Assembly (NCBI GenBank): GCA_964495885.1
Contig: CAZBWO010000017.1
Span: 13,994 to 77,993, forward strand
DNA from: PALG01 sp964495885
GTDB taxonomy: Bacteria > Bacteroidota > Bacteroidia > Flavobacteriales > Flavobacteriaceae
DNA length: 64,000 bases
Direction of reading: 5' to 3'
Shown here: positions 26,170 to 35,582 of the stretch, in pieces
How the letters are laid out: each line of letters starts with the position of its first letter
How positions within the stretch are numbered: the stretch's first letter is position 1
Program-made: the position numbers and the translations under genes
The notes under the pieces: model-generated
The model's database searches: none
Told to the model about the DNA's origin: nothing
The model's input: the letters and a program-made list of their open reading frames with translations, nothing else

Positions 26170-27049
26170 TAGTATTATAACAATATTAATAGTTTTATTT
26201 GCTCATAATATTCTATTAAGCCAAAGTATAAATGGCGAAGCTATTTATGTGCAAAAAACACAAATAGATCTTAGTGATTGGAACTCTAAAGAGGTTTCGG
26301 ATTACATGAAAAAGATGATTGAGGAACAGATGAAAAAGTTATCAGAAAAAACATTCATCCTCACCTTTAACAATACTGAATCTATCTACAAGGAAGAGGA
26401 AAAGTTGGAAACGGGTGCCACAGGAAGGGGGTTTGGAATGATGATGGGAAGTTTTACAGCCGGGGATCAATACAAGAATTTGGAAACTAATCAGCTACTG
26501 GAGGAGCGGGAGTTCTTCGGAAAGGAATTTTTGGTAAATGATACCCTCGCGAAACTGGATTGGAAAGTAGGAAAGGAATCAAAACAAATAGGACAGTATC
26601 TGGCAATAAAAGCAACAGCAGTGAAGCAATTAGACTCTACAGATATAAGTGCTTGGCGCCCCCGAAGAAGGGATAATGATGAGGAAAAAAAGGAAGGCGA
26701 AGTAGCAAAGGACTCGACCAAAGCCAGTGATGATCCTATGGACGATATAGAAATGCGTAAGGAATTATTGATTACGGCTTGGTTTACGCCGCAAATCCCA
26801 GTGAAGAATGGCCCCGGGGAATATGGCGGACTCCCAGGATTGATTTTGGAGTTAAATGCAGACCGAACCACTATTTTGTGTTCTAAAATTGTGTTGAACA
26901 CAAAAGACGGTGAAACCATTGAAAAACCTACCAAAGGGAAAGAAGTAACCCGTGAGGAATACCAAACCATTGTGATGGAAAAGACCAAGGAAATGCGGGA
27001 GAATTTTAGAAACCGCGGCGGAAGAAGAGGCGGAGGAAGAAGATTTTAA
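26153..27049 (+). CDS. GLPGLI family exported protein, second copy
   Basis: 298 residues with a signal peptide (residues ~1-24, ending LLSQ) and the GGLPGLILEL signature. It has a charged insert around residues 175-200 (RRRDNDEEKKEGE) and an Arg/Gly-rich C-terminus (RNRGGRRGGGRRF) that the first copy lacks. Its first ~35 codons are AT-rich like the upstream cassette, while the rest has normal composition. That suggests a recombination junction within or near its 5' end. It lies 38 bp upstream of the receptor gene and is probably co-transcribed with it. Confidence 0.88.
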   Translation: MMKIFDSIITILIVLFAHNILLSQSINGEAIYVQKTQIDLSDWNSKEVSDYMKKMIEEQMKKLSEKTFILTFNNTESIYKEEEKLETGATGRGFGMMMGSFTAGDQYKNLETNQLLEEREFFGKEFLVNDTLAKLDWKVGKESKQIGQYLAIKATAVKQLDSTDISAWRPRRRDNDEEKKEGEVAKDSTKASDDPMDDIEMRKELLITAWFTPQIPVKNGPGEYGGLPGLILELNADRTTILCSKIVLNTKDGETIEKPTKGKEVTREEYQTIVMEKTKEMRENFRNRGGRRGGGRRF

Positions 27050-27087
27050 ACAACTAAAAATTTCCTGAAATCTAGGAACCAATTTAT

Positions 27088-29814
27088 ATGAAAAAGAACT
27101 TGCTATGGATGCTGCTTTTGGTGGCAATGGCTGCGAATGCCCAAAGTATTAAACTTCGAGGTTTTATCAAGGATAGTATTGGCGATCCCTTGGAATTGGC
27201 CAATGTGATAGCTACCGTGAAAACTTCCGGGGATATTGAGTCCTATGCCATTAGCAACTATGAGGGTCGCTTTCAATTAGATCTTTCCACAGGAAACACC
27301 TATCTTTTAAAAGCCAGTTACCTAGGGTACGAGACTCAGGAAAAAGAACTAACCGTTCCTGCCGATGCGCAGGATATGACCTTGAATTTTACCCTCAATT
27401 CCCAAGCAGCAGAACTGGATGGGGTGGAAATTGTCTATGAAATGCCTGTTACCGTAAAAGGGGATACTATTGTGTACAATGCAGATTCCTTTAACCGTGG
27501 AGATGAAAAGAAACTGGGGGATGTCATGAAAAACCTTCCGGGGGTCGAGGTGAACGACGATGGGGAAATTCAGGTGGAAGGGAAAACCGTGCAAAAAGTG
27601 ATGGTGGAAGGGAAGGATTTCTTTGATGGTGATTCTAAACTAGCTACCAAAAATATACCTGCGGATGCGGTAGATAAAGTGGAGGTCCTTAGAAACTACA
27701 GTGAAGTAGGGCAACTGCGGAATGTGACCAACAATCAAGACAATATTGCCATTAATATCAAACTGAAGGAAGGCAAAAAGAACTTCTGGTTTGGGGAAAT
27801 TACCGCCGGTTCTGGCGTAGATGACAATCCCGATGCCCGCTATTTAATTCACCCGAAATTATTCTATTACAACCCTAAATATAGTTTGAACTTCATTACA
27901 GATGTCAACGACATTGGTGAAGTACCTTTTACCTGGCGGGATTATTTCAATTTTACGGGAGGTTTTAGGAATTTTAATCGTGGTGGTGGTACCAGTTTCA
28001 ATATTCAGGAGAGTGATTTGGGATTTGCCATTGCACAAAATAATCGTGCCAATAGCATCGAAACTAAATTCTTGGCAGGAAACTTCAGTTGGGGGGTTAC
28101 GGAAAAGTGGGATTTAAGTGGCTTTACGATTCTTTCAGATAACAAAACGAATTTTGTCTCCAACTCCATCCGTCAATATATCAACACTGGGGTGACCGAA
28201 ACTACTTCCAGTAACAACGACCAGCGCAATCAGTTAGGAATGGTAAAACTGAGTAGTATTTTTAAGCCCAACGCTAACTTTCAGTTGGATTACGATGTGA
28301 TGCTAAAGGCTTCGAAGCAAACCGAAAACGATCTTACGGTTTCCCAATTTCAGGATTTCACCAATAATATTTCAGAAAATAAGGAAAATAAGCCTGCTTC
28401 CATAAATCAAAACGTGAATGCGTACTATACGTTGGATGATGATAATATTTTTGCAGGCTATGTGCAGCATCTGTGGCAGGATGAAGATCCGTTTTACAAT
28501 GCCGTAACCGATCTGCTGCCGTTCCCGGGAGTGCTACCAGTAGACACCCTTCAAAATCGGTATAATATTAATCAGCAGAAAAACGTGACTACCAATAAAA
28601 TAGATGGAAAAGTAGATTATTTCCACGTCATCAATAACAAAAGCCACATCAATTTTACCTTGGGAACTACTTGGAGTAGACAGCGATTCAATTCCAATAT
28701 TTTTCAGTTATTGGATAACGGCAATCAAAAAAACCTTACAGAAACCCCAGCAATTGATGGGGAGAGCCAGTCGTTGGAAAATGATGTGACCTACGGATTT
28801 ACCGATGCGTTTTTAGGAGTTCATTACAAATTTAAAACAGGGCAGTTTACTTTTAACCCTGGGGTGACCTTGCATAATTACAATGTAATGAACGAGCAGT
28901 TGGGCACTTCGGAAACCCAAAACGATTGGATGTTCCTTCCGGATGTATTTGCCCTTTGGGAAATCAAAAAAAGTGAGAGCCTTCGGTTTAATTATGGCAT
29001 CACTGCTGAATATACGGATGTAAACAACTTTGCCGAGGCCTATGTATTTAATAATTACAATAGGTTATTCCGTGGAAACCGAAACTTGGAAAATGCACTT
29101 TCCCATAGTTATAGTTTGAATTATTTTAATTTCAATTTGTTTAATTATACCAATATCACGGGTTCGTTGAATTATACAAGGCGTATTGAAGGCATTAAAA
29201 ATAACTCCCAGATTGTAGCCATTAATCAGGTGACGGTGCCGGAAAACATCAACAGTAATTTTCCTGATGAAACCGTTTCTGCATTTGGCCGATTTAGCAG
29301 ACGCGTCAAGAAAATTGAATTGGCGGCCAGGGCGAATGTAAGTTGGAATTTGTCTAATAATATCATCAACCAGAATATTCAGGAGAGTGAGAGCTTTACC
29401 CAAAATTATCAAGTGAGCGCCCGAAGTAGTTTCCGCAATTGGCCCAATTTTGAAGTGGGATACAATTATACCGTAAACAACTATAACAATGGCGGATTGG
29501 AACAGACTTTCTTTACCGAACGCCCATTCGTGGAGTTGGATGTTAACTTTTTGAAGTACTTTTCTTTAAGCGCAGATTGGAATTTTTACAACTATACCAA
29601 CAAAGCCGAAACGGTGAACAATGAGTATTCTTTTTTAAATGGGACCTTATATTTTCAGCAGGAAGACAGTGCTTGGGAGTTTTCACTGCAAGGGACCAAT
29701 TTATTGAATACACAGTTTACCAATAATGATAGCTTTAATGATGAATTCAACACTACAAATCAGTATTTTGTTTTACCTCGAATTGTGATGTTGGTGGTGA
29801 AGTATAACTTGTAG
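27088..29814 (+). CDS. TonB-receptor-like outer-membrane beta-barrel protein
   Basis: 908 residues: signal peptide (ending ANAQ), carboxypeptidase-like regulatory domain (about 20-105, LRGFIKDSIGDPLELANV), a plug-like region (GDVMKNLPGVEVNDDGEI, GKTVQKVMVEGKDFFDGD, about 130-230), then a long region of aromatic-rich beta-strands to the C-terminus. This is the outer-membrane beta-barrel family seen with GLPGLI proteins in Flavobacteriia. The ligand is unknown. The C-terminus (VVKYNL) is slightly unlike the usual terminal Phe. It follows the second GLPGLI gene and may respond to the upstream two-component system. Confidence 0.9.
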   Translation: MKKNLLWMLLLVAMAANAQSIKLRGFIKDSIGDPLELANVIATVKTSGDIESYAISNYEGRFQLDLSTGNTYLLKASYLGYETQEKELTVPADAQDMTLNFTLNSQAAELDGVEIVYEMPVTVKGDTIVYNADSFNRGDEKKLGDVMKNLPGVEVNDDGEIQVEGKTVQKVMVEGKDFFDGDSKLATKNIPADAVDKVEVLRNYSEVGQLRNVTNNQDNIAINIKLKEGKKNFWFGEITAGSGVDDNPDARYLIHPKLFYYNPKYSLNFITDVNDIGEVPFTWRDYFNFTGGFRNFNRGGGTSFNIQESDLGFAIAQNNRANSIETKFLAGNFSWGVTEKWDLSGFTILSDNKTNFVSNSIRQYINTGVTETTSSNNDQRNQLGMVKLSSIFKPNANFQLDYDVMLKASKQTENDLTVSQFQDFTNNISENKENKPASINQNVNAYYTLDDDNIFAGYVQHLWQDEDPFYNAVTDLLPFPGVLPVDTLQNRYNINQQKNVTTNKIDGKVDYFHVINNKSHINFTLGTTWSRQRFNSNIFQLLDNGNQKNLTETPAIDGESQSLENDVTYGFTDAFLGVHYKFKTGQFTFNPGVTLHNYNVMNEQLGTSETQNDWMFLPDVFALWEIKKSESLRFNYGITAEYTDVNNFAEAYVFNNYNRLFRGNRNLENALSHSYSLNYFNFNLFNYTNITGSLNYTRRIEGIKNNSQIVAINQVTVPENINSNFPDETVSAFGRFSRRVKKIELAARANVSWNLSNNIINQNIQESESFTQNYQVSARSSFRNWPNFEVGYNYTVNNYNNGGLEQTFFTERPFVELDVNFLKYFSLSADWNFYNYTNKAETVNNEYSFLNGTLYFQQEDSAWEFSLQGTNLLNTQFTNNDSFNDEFNTTNQYFVLPRIVMLVVKYNL

Positions 29815-29880
29815 TTTGAGTTTTTAGAAAGAATACGTCAGTTGCCCTATTTCCTTTTTACTGAAAAGAAATTACTTTTA

Positions 29881-29896
29881 TCCAGTAAAAACTGGA
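29881..29896 (+). other. Hairpin in the 5' leader of the C1 peptidase gene
   Basis: TCCAGT-AAAA-ACTGGA is a perfect 6-bp stem with a 4-base loop ending 4 bp before the ATG. It could mask ribosome entry or stabilise the leader. No factor is implied by the sequence. Confidence 0.4.
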
Positions 29897-29900
29897 AATC

Positions 29901-31481
29901 ATGAGATTAGCAACTTTTTGGCTCTTATTGTGGAGCGTTTCTTTATTTGCCCAAGACTATCCCACGGGTATGATTTGGGATGAGGATTCCTACCGAAGTA
30001 TCCCTTACAAAGTACAATTTACGGCCTCTACCTATGATAACTTGCCCAGCAGTTATTCCTTGGAAAAATATGCACCCCACCCAGGAAATCAAGGCCAGTA
30101 TGGTACCTGTGTAGCCTACGCTAGTGCCTACAGTTTGCGTACTATTATGTTGGCAAAGGATTTGGGGATTACAGATAAACAAACCATTACGGCCAATGCG
30201 CTTTCACCTTCCTATGTATATTCCATTATTAAAAGGGAGGATGACTATAACTGTAGCAAAGGGGCTAATCCGAAATATGGAATGGAGGCCCTTAAAGTGG
30301 CAGGGGCACCTACCTTGAAGTCGTTACCCTATAGTTGTAATCCATCTATTTCCACAGATGTGCAATTGGAAGCAATTGATTATCGGATTCGGGATTACCA
30401 AACCTTATTTTTCTTTGACACACAGGATTATGGTGTAAAAACAAATGCTACCAAAAAAGCCCTTTCTGAAGGATACCCTGTGCTATTAGGGATGAAGTTA
30501 CCCCCAAGTTTTTCTAGGGCCACTAAGGTATGGCGTTCTTTGCCTTCCGATAAAAATGAAATTGCCAAAAAGCATGGCTATCATGCGATGGTGGTTATTG
30601 GGTATGATGATAATTATGAAGGAGGCGCCTTCCGCTTAATGAACAGTTGGGGAAGTAATTGGGGTGATGGCGGATTTATTTGGGTTCCTTACTCAGAGTA
30701 TGAACAATGGGCCATGGGAGCCATTCAGCCCTATAGTTACAACAAGCGAAAAGGGAATAGTGTTGTGAATGTTCCAGAGCTTCCAAACAATAAGCCCAGC
30801 ACTCCCAATCAGCCTAATAGGCCCAACATTCCAAGGGTAGAACCCAACAATCCAAATCAGCCTATTAAGCCTACCATTCCGCAGATGCGTTTAGATGCAG
30901 AACCCATAGCTTCAGAATTGCCAGAAGGTAGCCTTAGGTTTGAAACCAATACGGGCCAACCTATGGAAGTCACGCGTGTCTCTACCAGAAATTTAGTGGT
31001 TGAAGATGATGTGGAAGGTGAAGATTTGGTGGCATACAGAATGACACAAGGATATCCTTCAGGAACACGTTTCCGTTTTTATTTGAATAATGAACACGAG
31101 GGATATATTTATGCATTTGCAACCGATTTAACCCAGAAAATCAATAAGATTCTTCCTTTTGATGATAACATGTCACCGCTTGTAGGGGCTAATTCAGAAT
31201 TAGCTTTTCCAAGTGAAAAGAAGGTCATTCGTATGGATAACAATCCAGGTACCGATTATTTGTTGATACTCTTTAGTCAGCAAAAACTAGATGAGAAGGC
31301 GTTGATGGAAACAATGGAGGCGACTTCGGGCGGACTTACCTCCAAAATAACTGCAGCATTAGGGGATAAACTTATAGATAAGAGCATGGTTTCCTACGCT
31401 TCCGGTACGCCTGGTTTTAAAGTGAAAGAAGGTGCTGAAGGGTATGTAGTACCTTTAATGGTAGAAATAACACACGAATAG
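29901..31481 (+). CDS. Exported papain-like (C1) peptidase with DUF4384-like C-terminus
   Basis: 526 residues with a signal peptide (about 1-17, ending LFAQ), so periplasmic or surface-located. The papain-fold domain (about 45-290) shows oxyanion Gln64 and nucleophile Cys70 in NQGQYGTCVAYAS, His228 in KKHGYHAMVVIGYDD, and Asn248 in LMNSWGSNWGDGGF, so the full C/H/N set is present. A Pro/Asn-rich linker (about 292-330) leads to a C-terminal DUF4384-like domain (TRFRFYLNNEHEGYIYAF, DYLLILFSQQ). Just before that domain is TRNLVVEDD (362-370), a motif repeated twice in the caspase protein encoded one base downstream. No inhibitory prodomain is obvious. Confidence 0.9.
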   Translation: MRLATFWLLLWSVSLFAQDYPTGMIWDEDSYRSIPYKVQFTASTYDNLPSSYSLEKYAPHPGNQGQYGTCVAYASAYSLRTIMLAKDLGITDKQTITANALSPSYVYSIIKREDDYNCSKGANPKYGMEALKVAGAPTLKSLPYSCNPSISTDVQLEAIDYRIRDYQTLFFFDTQDYGVKTNATKKALSEGYPVLLGMKLPPSFSRATKVWRSLPSDKNEIAKKHGYHAMVVIGYDDNYEGGAFRLMNSWGSNWGDGGFIWVPYSEYEQWAMGAIQPYSYNKRKGNSVVNVPELPNNKPSTPNQPNRPNIPRVEPNNPNQPIKPTIPQMRLDAEPIASELPEGSLRFETNTGQPMEVTRVSTRNLVVEDDVEGEDLVAYRMTQGYPSGTRFRFYLNNEHEGYIYAFATDLTQKINKILPFDDNMSPLVGANSELAFPSEKKVIRMDNNPGTDYLLILFSQQKLDEKALMETMEATSGGLTSKITAALGDKLIDKSMVSYASGTPGFKVKEGAEGYVVPLMVEITHE

Positions 31482-31482
31482 G

Positions 31483-34400
31483 ATGAAGCAACTAGCGCTT
31501 TTTTTACTAGTTTTTCTAACATGGAATGTATTATTTGCACAACAGGAATTCATGGTGCAAGGCAATCACTCTGGACAAATATCCAACAGTGCCTTGGATG
31601 GAGTGAGAGGGGTTTTGGTGACTACGGGCGGTAATGATTCAACTTTGAAGTTTTGGAATGAAAAAACGGGTTTGCTGTACAAGACGATTGATTTAAAGTC
31701 CTCAATTTCATCGATTCAGATGAATGAGAAAGACGGAAGGCTTTATACGTTGGGGAATAATACGATTACCGTTTATAGTACTACGTCGTTTGAAAAGATA
31801 ACATCGTACCAGCTGGATAAAATTTATGCCATCAATTATACGGAAATTAATGGGCAAGGGGCATTAACCCTTTTAGCGAGGGATCAAAACTACATGACCT
31901 CTTTGTTTATGTTGAATGAAGCCACAGGAGAGTTTGTAGCTTCCAATATTCCACCCATTCCTTCAGAGATTGAAATCAATAGGTTTGAATACAGTAATGA
32001 TGGAAAGTTCATCTTCATTACCCCAGGCTATGGTTCCTATCTTTTATATGACATTGACCAAAAAGAATATATTGAATTAAAAGGAGATTATATTGCCATG
32101 TTTGACAATGGCGATGTATTACGTGCCGTGTATGAGCAGGCTGAAAAGAAAGCATTGTACATGCGCATGAACCCTAAAACAAGACAAGTAATTTGGAACA
32201 CCACTTTTACGTGGGAAGAAGAGATAGAAGGGATGATTGCTCCTACTGTTTATGACGCAATAAAAAGTAAAGATGGTAAACGAATCTGGGTACATACCTA
32301 TACAGTACCGTTAACTCAACTAGATGCTAAAACTGGGTCAATTCTTGGGTCGTTTGAAAAAGATGTGGACGATGCCTATTCGTTATTAGATAATAATAAG
32401 AGTATTTACGTGCAACTGGGATATGAAAACAGGTATGCCAAATATAAGCTTTATGATGATACTCCTATTGTTTCCTATGGGTATAAAATAATAGAACCTA
32501 CGGAAACAATTGGTTTTCAAAACGGGGATGCGATAGAATTGATCTTTTCCTCTCATTATGGAAAAAAAACCCATTCCTTGTTTGCACATCCAAAGGTAAC
32601 TCAGTTTACTACCTATAGAACCAATTATCGCGATGATTTTAGCGCAGGAAAATTGGTGGCAGATGTTTCTTCAGATAAAGTATTTACCATTACGTCTACC
32701 GTAGACCCTATAAAGGTGTTCCACAGAGGGAAGGCTAATAGCTTTGAAGACCTCATAGAAAACAAAAGAAATGTTCAGCAATATGATTATAGCCCCCACA
32801 CCAAATTATTGGCCACCTTATCATCTAGGGGCTTGAGGGTTATTAATACAGAGACTGCTTCAGAAATTATCTATCAGCCTTTAGACATACAACCTGGTGT
32901 TTTTGAACACATGCTTAGCATTGCGCCTTTTAACAATGCGGTTGCTTATACAAGCAGTGAAGTGTTGGGGGATCAGATTATGTATCAGAAATTACATTAC
33001 TTCGACTTCGGCTCCAAAACCGAAAAATGGACCAAAAAAGGAAAGTATTTTGGAATCTTCCATATCAATGGAGGTAAAGAGCTATTGGCAACCAATGGAA
33101 CGACGGGCGAGGTGCAAATCATGGATGTACAGACGGGGAATGTTTTGAGTAGTTTTTCCAATGGGTATGAAAACATCATGATGAATGCATATCTATCCCC
33201 TAATGAAGAGTATTTATTATATGCTGGATTTAATCCAGGTATTTCCGTTTTTCACATTCCCAGCAAAAAGAAAATCAAAAAATTTGACACCAAGAAATAT
33301 TCCGTTTTTAATGGAGGTTTCGTCACCGATAAGATTGTTGCTTTTTCAGAGTCTGGAGCCATTAAATTTTTAGATGTCACCAATGAAGAAGAGGTGTTGC
33401 GGCTATATATTTTTGAGGATGAGAGCTGGGTAGCCTATACTCCAGAAGGATTGTTTGATGGTTCTCAGGAAGGTTGGGATAAAGTTGCATTTATCAATGG
33501 TCAAAAAACCATTCCGTTGGAAAGTGTTTTCGATCAGTTCTACACTCCTAGGCTTATCAATCAGGTATTGGCGAATGTTTCATTTAAGTCTGAAATTGAT
33601 ATCGAATCCATTGCTTCCCCGCCAACAGTAACGATTCAATATCAAAAAGGTACGAGGAATTTGTATGTGGAAGATGATACTTCCGAAGCTGAAATTACAG
33701 TAGACACCGAAACAGGGACCATTTTATTGGAGGCAAATCCCAATGAAGATGCCATTCAAGAAATACGTTTGTATCAAAATGGGAAGTTGGTAGGCAACAA
33801 TACCCGAAACCTGTTTGTGGAAGATGATGTAAATCAAGACCCAAATAGAAAGGAATTACAAATTTCATTGATTCCTGGTTTAAATGAATTTTCAGCGGTG
33901 GCGATTAATTCCCAAGGAACAGAAAGTGTTCCAAAAAAGCTGAATGTGAACTATATGCCTTCCCAGCAATCGTTGATTAAGCCACAAGGAATTCAAGCGC
34001 ATATTTTGGTGATAGGGATTGATGAATATCAAAACCCCAAATATAATCTCAATTATGCCGTCGCTGATGCTACTGGTTTCCAAAACAGTTTACAAGAGGG
34101 TCTTATCAATATTACATCCAAAACCCATGTATATTTCATCAAGAATAAGGAGGCCATCCGTGAAAATATTGTCATGAAACTAAATGAAATCGCAGCGGTT
34201 GCCAACCCGCAGGATATTTTTATTTTCTACTATGCGGGGCACGGAGTGGTGTTACCGGGGAACAAACAGGAATTTTATTTAGTACCTTCAGATGTTACGC
34301 AATTGTATGGGGATGATGGCGCCATCCAGCAGAAAGGGATTTCTGCTTCCGAATTGAAAAAAATTGCTTCCGGTATTGTCGCCCAAAAGCAATTGTATTT

Positions 34401-34752
34401 GTTGGATGCCTGCCAGAGTGCCGGTGCTTTGACTACCTTAGCTAGGGGAGCTGCGGAAGAAAAAGCAATTGCCCAATTGGCCCGAAGTACTGGGACGCAC
34501 TGGCTAACTGCGAGTGGGAGCCAACAATTTGCAACCGAATTTGATGAACTGGGCCACGGAGTATTTACTTATGCACTTTTGGAGGCCCTTTCCGGAAAGG
34601 CAGACAGTGGTGACCAACGGGTTACGGTAAACGAATTAAAAGCCTATCTGGAATCTAGGGTTCCCGAAATCTCTGAAAAATATAAGGGGAGTCCGCAATA
34701 TCCTTCAAGCTTCGGATTTGGACAGGATTTTCCTGTGTCTGTGCAAAAGTGA
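31483..34752 (+). CDS. Exported WD40-like/caspase-family peptidase
   Basis: 1,089 residues. After a signal peptide (about 1-19, ending LFAQ) comes a beta-propeller-like region (~25-660), the linker typical of such proteins (WVAYTPEGLFDGS, then FYTPRLINQVL), an Ig-like segment (~710-825) and a C14 caspase-like domain (~835-1085). The catalytic dyad is His920 in YYAGHGVV and Cys977 in LLDACQSAG. The Ig-like segment carries TRNLYVEDD (724-732) and TRNLFVEDD (774-782), matching the motif in the upstream C1 peptidase. The 1-bp gap implies one operon. Export separates it from cytoplasmic caspases of defence systems. The cleavage preference is unknown. Confidence 0.92.
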   Translation: MKQLALFLLVFLTWNVLFAQQEFMVQGNHSGQISNSALDGVRGVLVTTGGNDSTLKFWNEKTGLLYKTIDLKSSISSIQMNEKDGRLYTLGNNTITVYSTTSFEKITSYQLDKIYAINYTEINGQGALTLLARDQNYMTSLFMLNEATGEFVASNIPPIPSEIEINRFEYSNDGKFIFITPGYGSYLLYDIDQKEYIELKGDYIAMFDNGDVLRAVYEQAEKKALYMRMNPKTRQVIWNTTFTWEEEIEGMIAPTVYDAIKSKDGKRIWVHTYTVPLTQLDAKTGSILGSFEKDVDDAYSLLDNNKSIYVQLGYENRYAKYKLYDDTPIVSYGYKIIEPTETIGFQNGDAIELIFSSHYGKKTHSLFAHPKVTQFTTYRTNYRDDFSAGKLVADVSSDKVFTITSTVDPIKVFHRGKANSFEDLIENKRNVQQYDYSPHTKLLATLSSRGLRVINTETASEIIYQPLDIQPGVFEHMLSIAPFNNAVAYTSSEVLGDQIMYQKLHYFDFGSKTEKWTKKGKYFGIFHINGGKELLATNGTTGEVQIMDVQTGNVLSSFSNGYENIMMNAYLSPNEEYLLYAGFNPGISVFHIPSKKKIKKFDTKKYSVFNGGFVTDKIVAFSESGAIKFLDVTNEEEVLRLYIFEDESWVAYTPEGLFDGSQEGWDKVAFINGQKTIPLESVFDQFYTPRLINQVLANVSFKSEIDIESIASPPTVTIQYQKGTRNLYVEDDTSEAEITVDTETGTILLEANPNEDAIQEIRLYQNGKLVGNNTRNLFVEDDVNQDPNRKELQISLIPGLNEFSAVAINSQGTESVPKKLNVNYMPSQQSLIKPQGIQAHILVIGIDEYQNPKYNLNYAVADATGFQNSLQEGLINITSKTHVYFIKNKEAIRENIVMKLNEIAAVANPQDIFIFYYAGHGVVLPGNKQEFYLVPSDVTQLYGDDGAIQQKGISASELKKIASGIVAQKQLYLLDACQSAGALTTLARGAAEEKAIAQLARSTGTHWLTASGSQQFATEFDELGHGVFTYALLEALSGKADSGDQRVTVNELKAYLESRVPEISEKYKGSPQYPSSFGFGQDFPVSVQK

Positions 34753-34781
34753 TATCAACTACATGGTTTTTTTGATTCTTA

Positions 34782-34825
34782 AGAGGAAAATAACTAATTG
34801 ATAATCAGTTATTTTCCTCTTTTTC
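34782..34825 (+). terminator. Intrinsic terminator after the caspase gene
   Basis: AGAGGAAAATAACT and AGTTATTTTCCTCT form a perfect 14-bp stem with an 11-base loop, followed by T-residues. It ends the protease operon and separates it from the two small genes downstream. Confidence 0.85.
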
Positions 34826-34878
34826 TCTAGAATGAATTTTAATACTATTGAAATATTAGTAATTAAAATTCATGTATC

Positions 34879-35325
34879 ATGGCAGAAGCAACCACCATTG
34901 AAAGTATCATCAGTATTATTGATGATCTACTAAAGTTATTGGATAAGAAAAAATCTAAAGACAAGCGAAATCAAGAGAAGGATAAAATTCACGACAAAAT
35001 CATGGACATTACAGACATGCTTTTGGAAATGAATAAAAACAACGCAAAACTTCCTCCAGACCCTAATGAAGTAAAGCGAATTGAAGAAGCACAAAAAGAG
35101 TGGGATAAATTCAAGAAAAAATTTAGGGATTTTGTAAAGTACCATAATGAAGATAAGGATGACGAGGCTAAAGATCAGCTTTCGCAATCAAAAGTTCATT
35201 TAGCTGAACTGAAAGAAATTCTTGAGAAAATAGACTTTGAGAAGAAATATAGAGTGCGAAGGCAAGAGGAAGAAGCCAATAAAAAGGCAGCCGAAGAAAA
35301 GAGAAAATCTGGTAATAAAAAGTAG
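34879..35325 (+). CDS. Highly charged coiled-coil hypothetical protein
   Basis: 148 residues, cytoplasmic (no signal peptide), almost wholly alpha-helical and rich in Lys, Asp and Glu. The N-terminus IESIISIIDDLLKLLDKKK is amphipathic. A PPDPNE turn separates two long coiled-coil stretches, and the end is a Lys/Ala/Glu tail. Family not recognised. The next small gene starts 5 bp after its stop, so the two are co-transcribed and may form a complex. It has its own unit, behind the terminator of the protease operon. Confidence 0.65.
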   Translation: MAEATTIESIISIIDDLLKLLDKKKSKDKRNQEKDKIHDKIMDITDMLLEMNKNNAKLPPDPNEVKRIEEAQKEWDKFKKKFRDFVKYHNEDKDDEAKDQLSQSKVHLAELKEILEKIDFEKKYRVRRQEEEANKKAAEEKRKSGNKK

Positions 35326-35330
35326 CCTCT

Positions 35331-35582
35331 ATGAGTGTAAAAGAAACAGAACGTCGTTTAGACGCGGTGAGAAATGTTCTTGCAGGAAAGGACATCGTTG
35401 AATTAGTAACTCAAAACCCTAAAAGAGTTTCAAGTCTTTTGGGGTTTTGTGAAACAGGCGATGAAATAACACAACTAATAGCCCGAATTTTTGAACTATT
35501 CAAGGGTAATGAGAAGTTATTGGGCGATGTATTGGAGGTTATAAGTTCGGTATTGTCTCAATACCAAAAAAGAACCACTTAG
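35331..35582 (+). CDS. Small alpha-helical hypothetical protein
   Basis: 83 residues, cytoplasmic, predicted to be three or four helices (ETERRLDAVRNVLAG, NPKRVSSLLGF, EITQLIARIFELF, GDVLEVISSVLSQY). Family not recognised. A death-like or adaptor fold is conceivable given the caspase gene nearby, but nothing in the sequence demonstrates this. It lies 5 bp after the coiled-coil gene and overlaps the rhodanese gene by 4 bp tail to tail. Confidence 0.6.
   Translation: MSVKETERRLDAVRNVLAGKDIVELVTQNPKRVSSLLGFCETGDEITQLIARIFELFKGNEKLLGDVLEVISSVLSQYQKRTT

Noticed and set aside
29901..34752. Intracellular defence (abortive infection) caspase system
   Set aside because: Both proteases have signal peptides and no nucleotide-sensing or TIR gene is nearby, so a cytoplasmic immune role is not supported.
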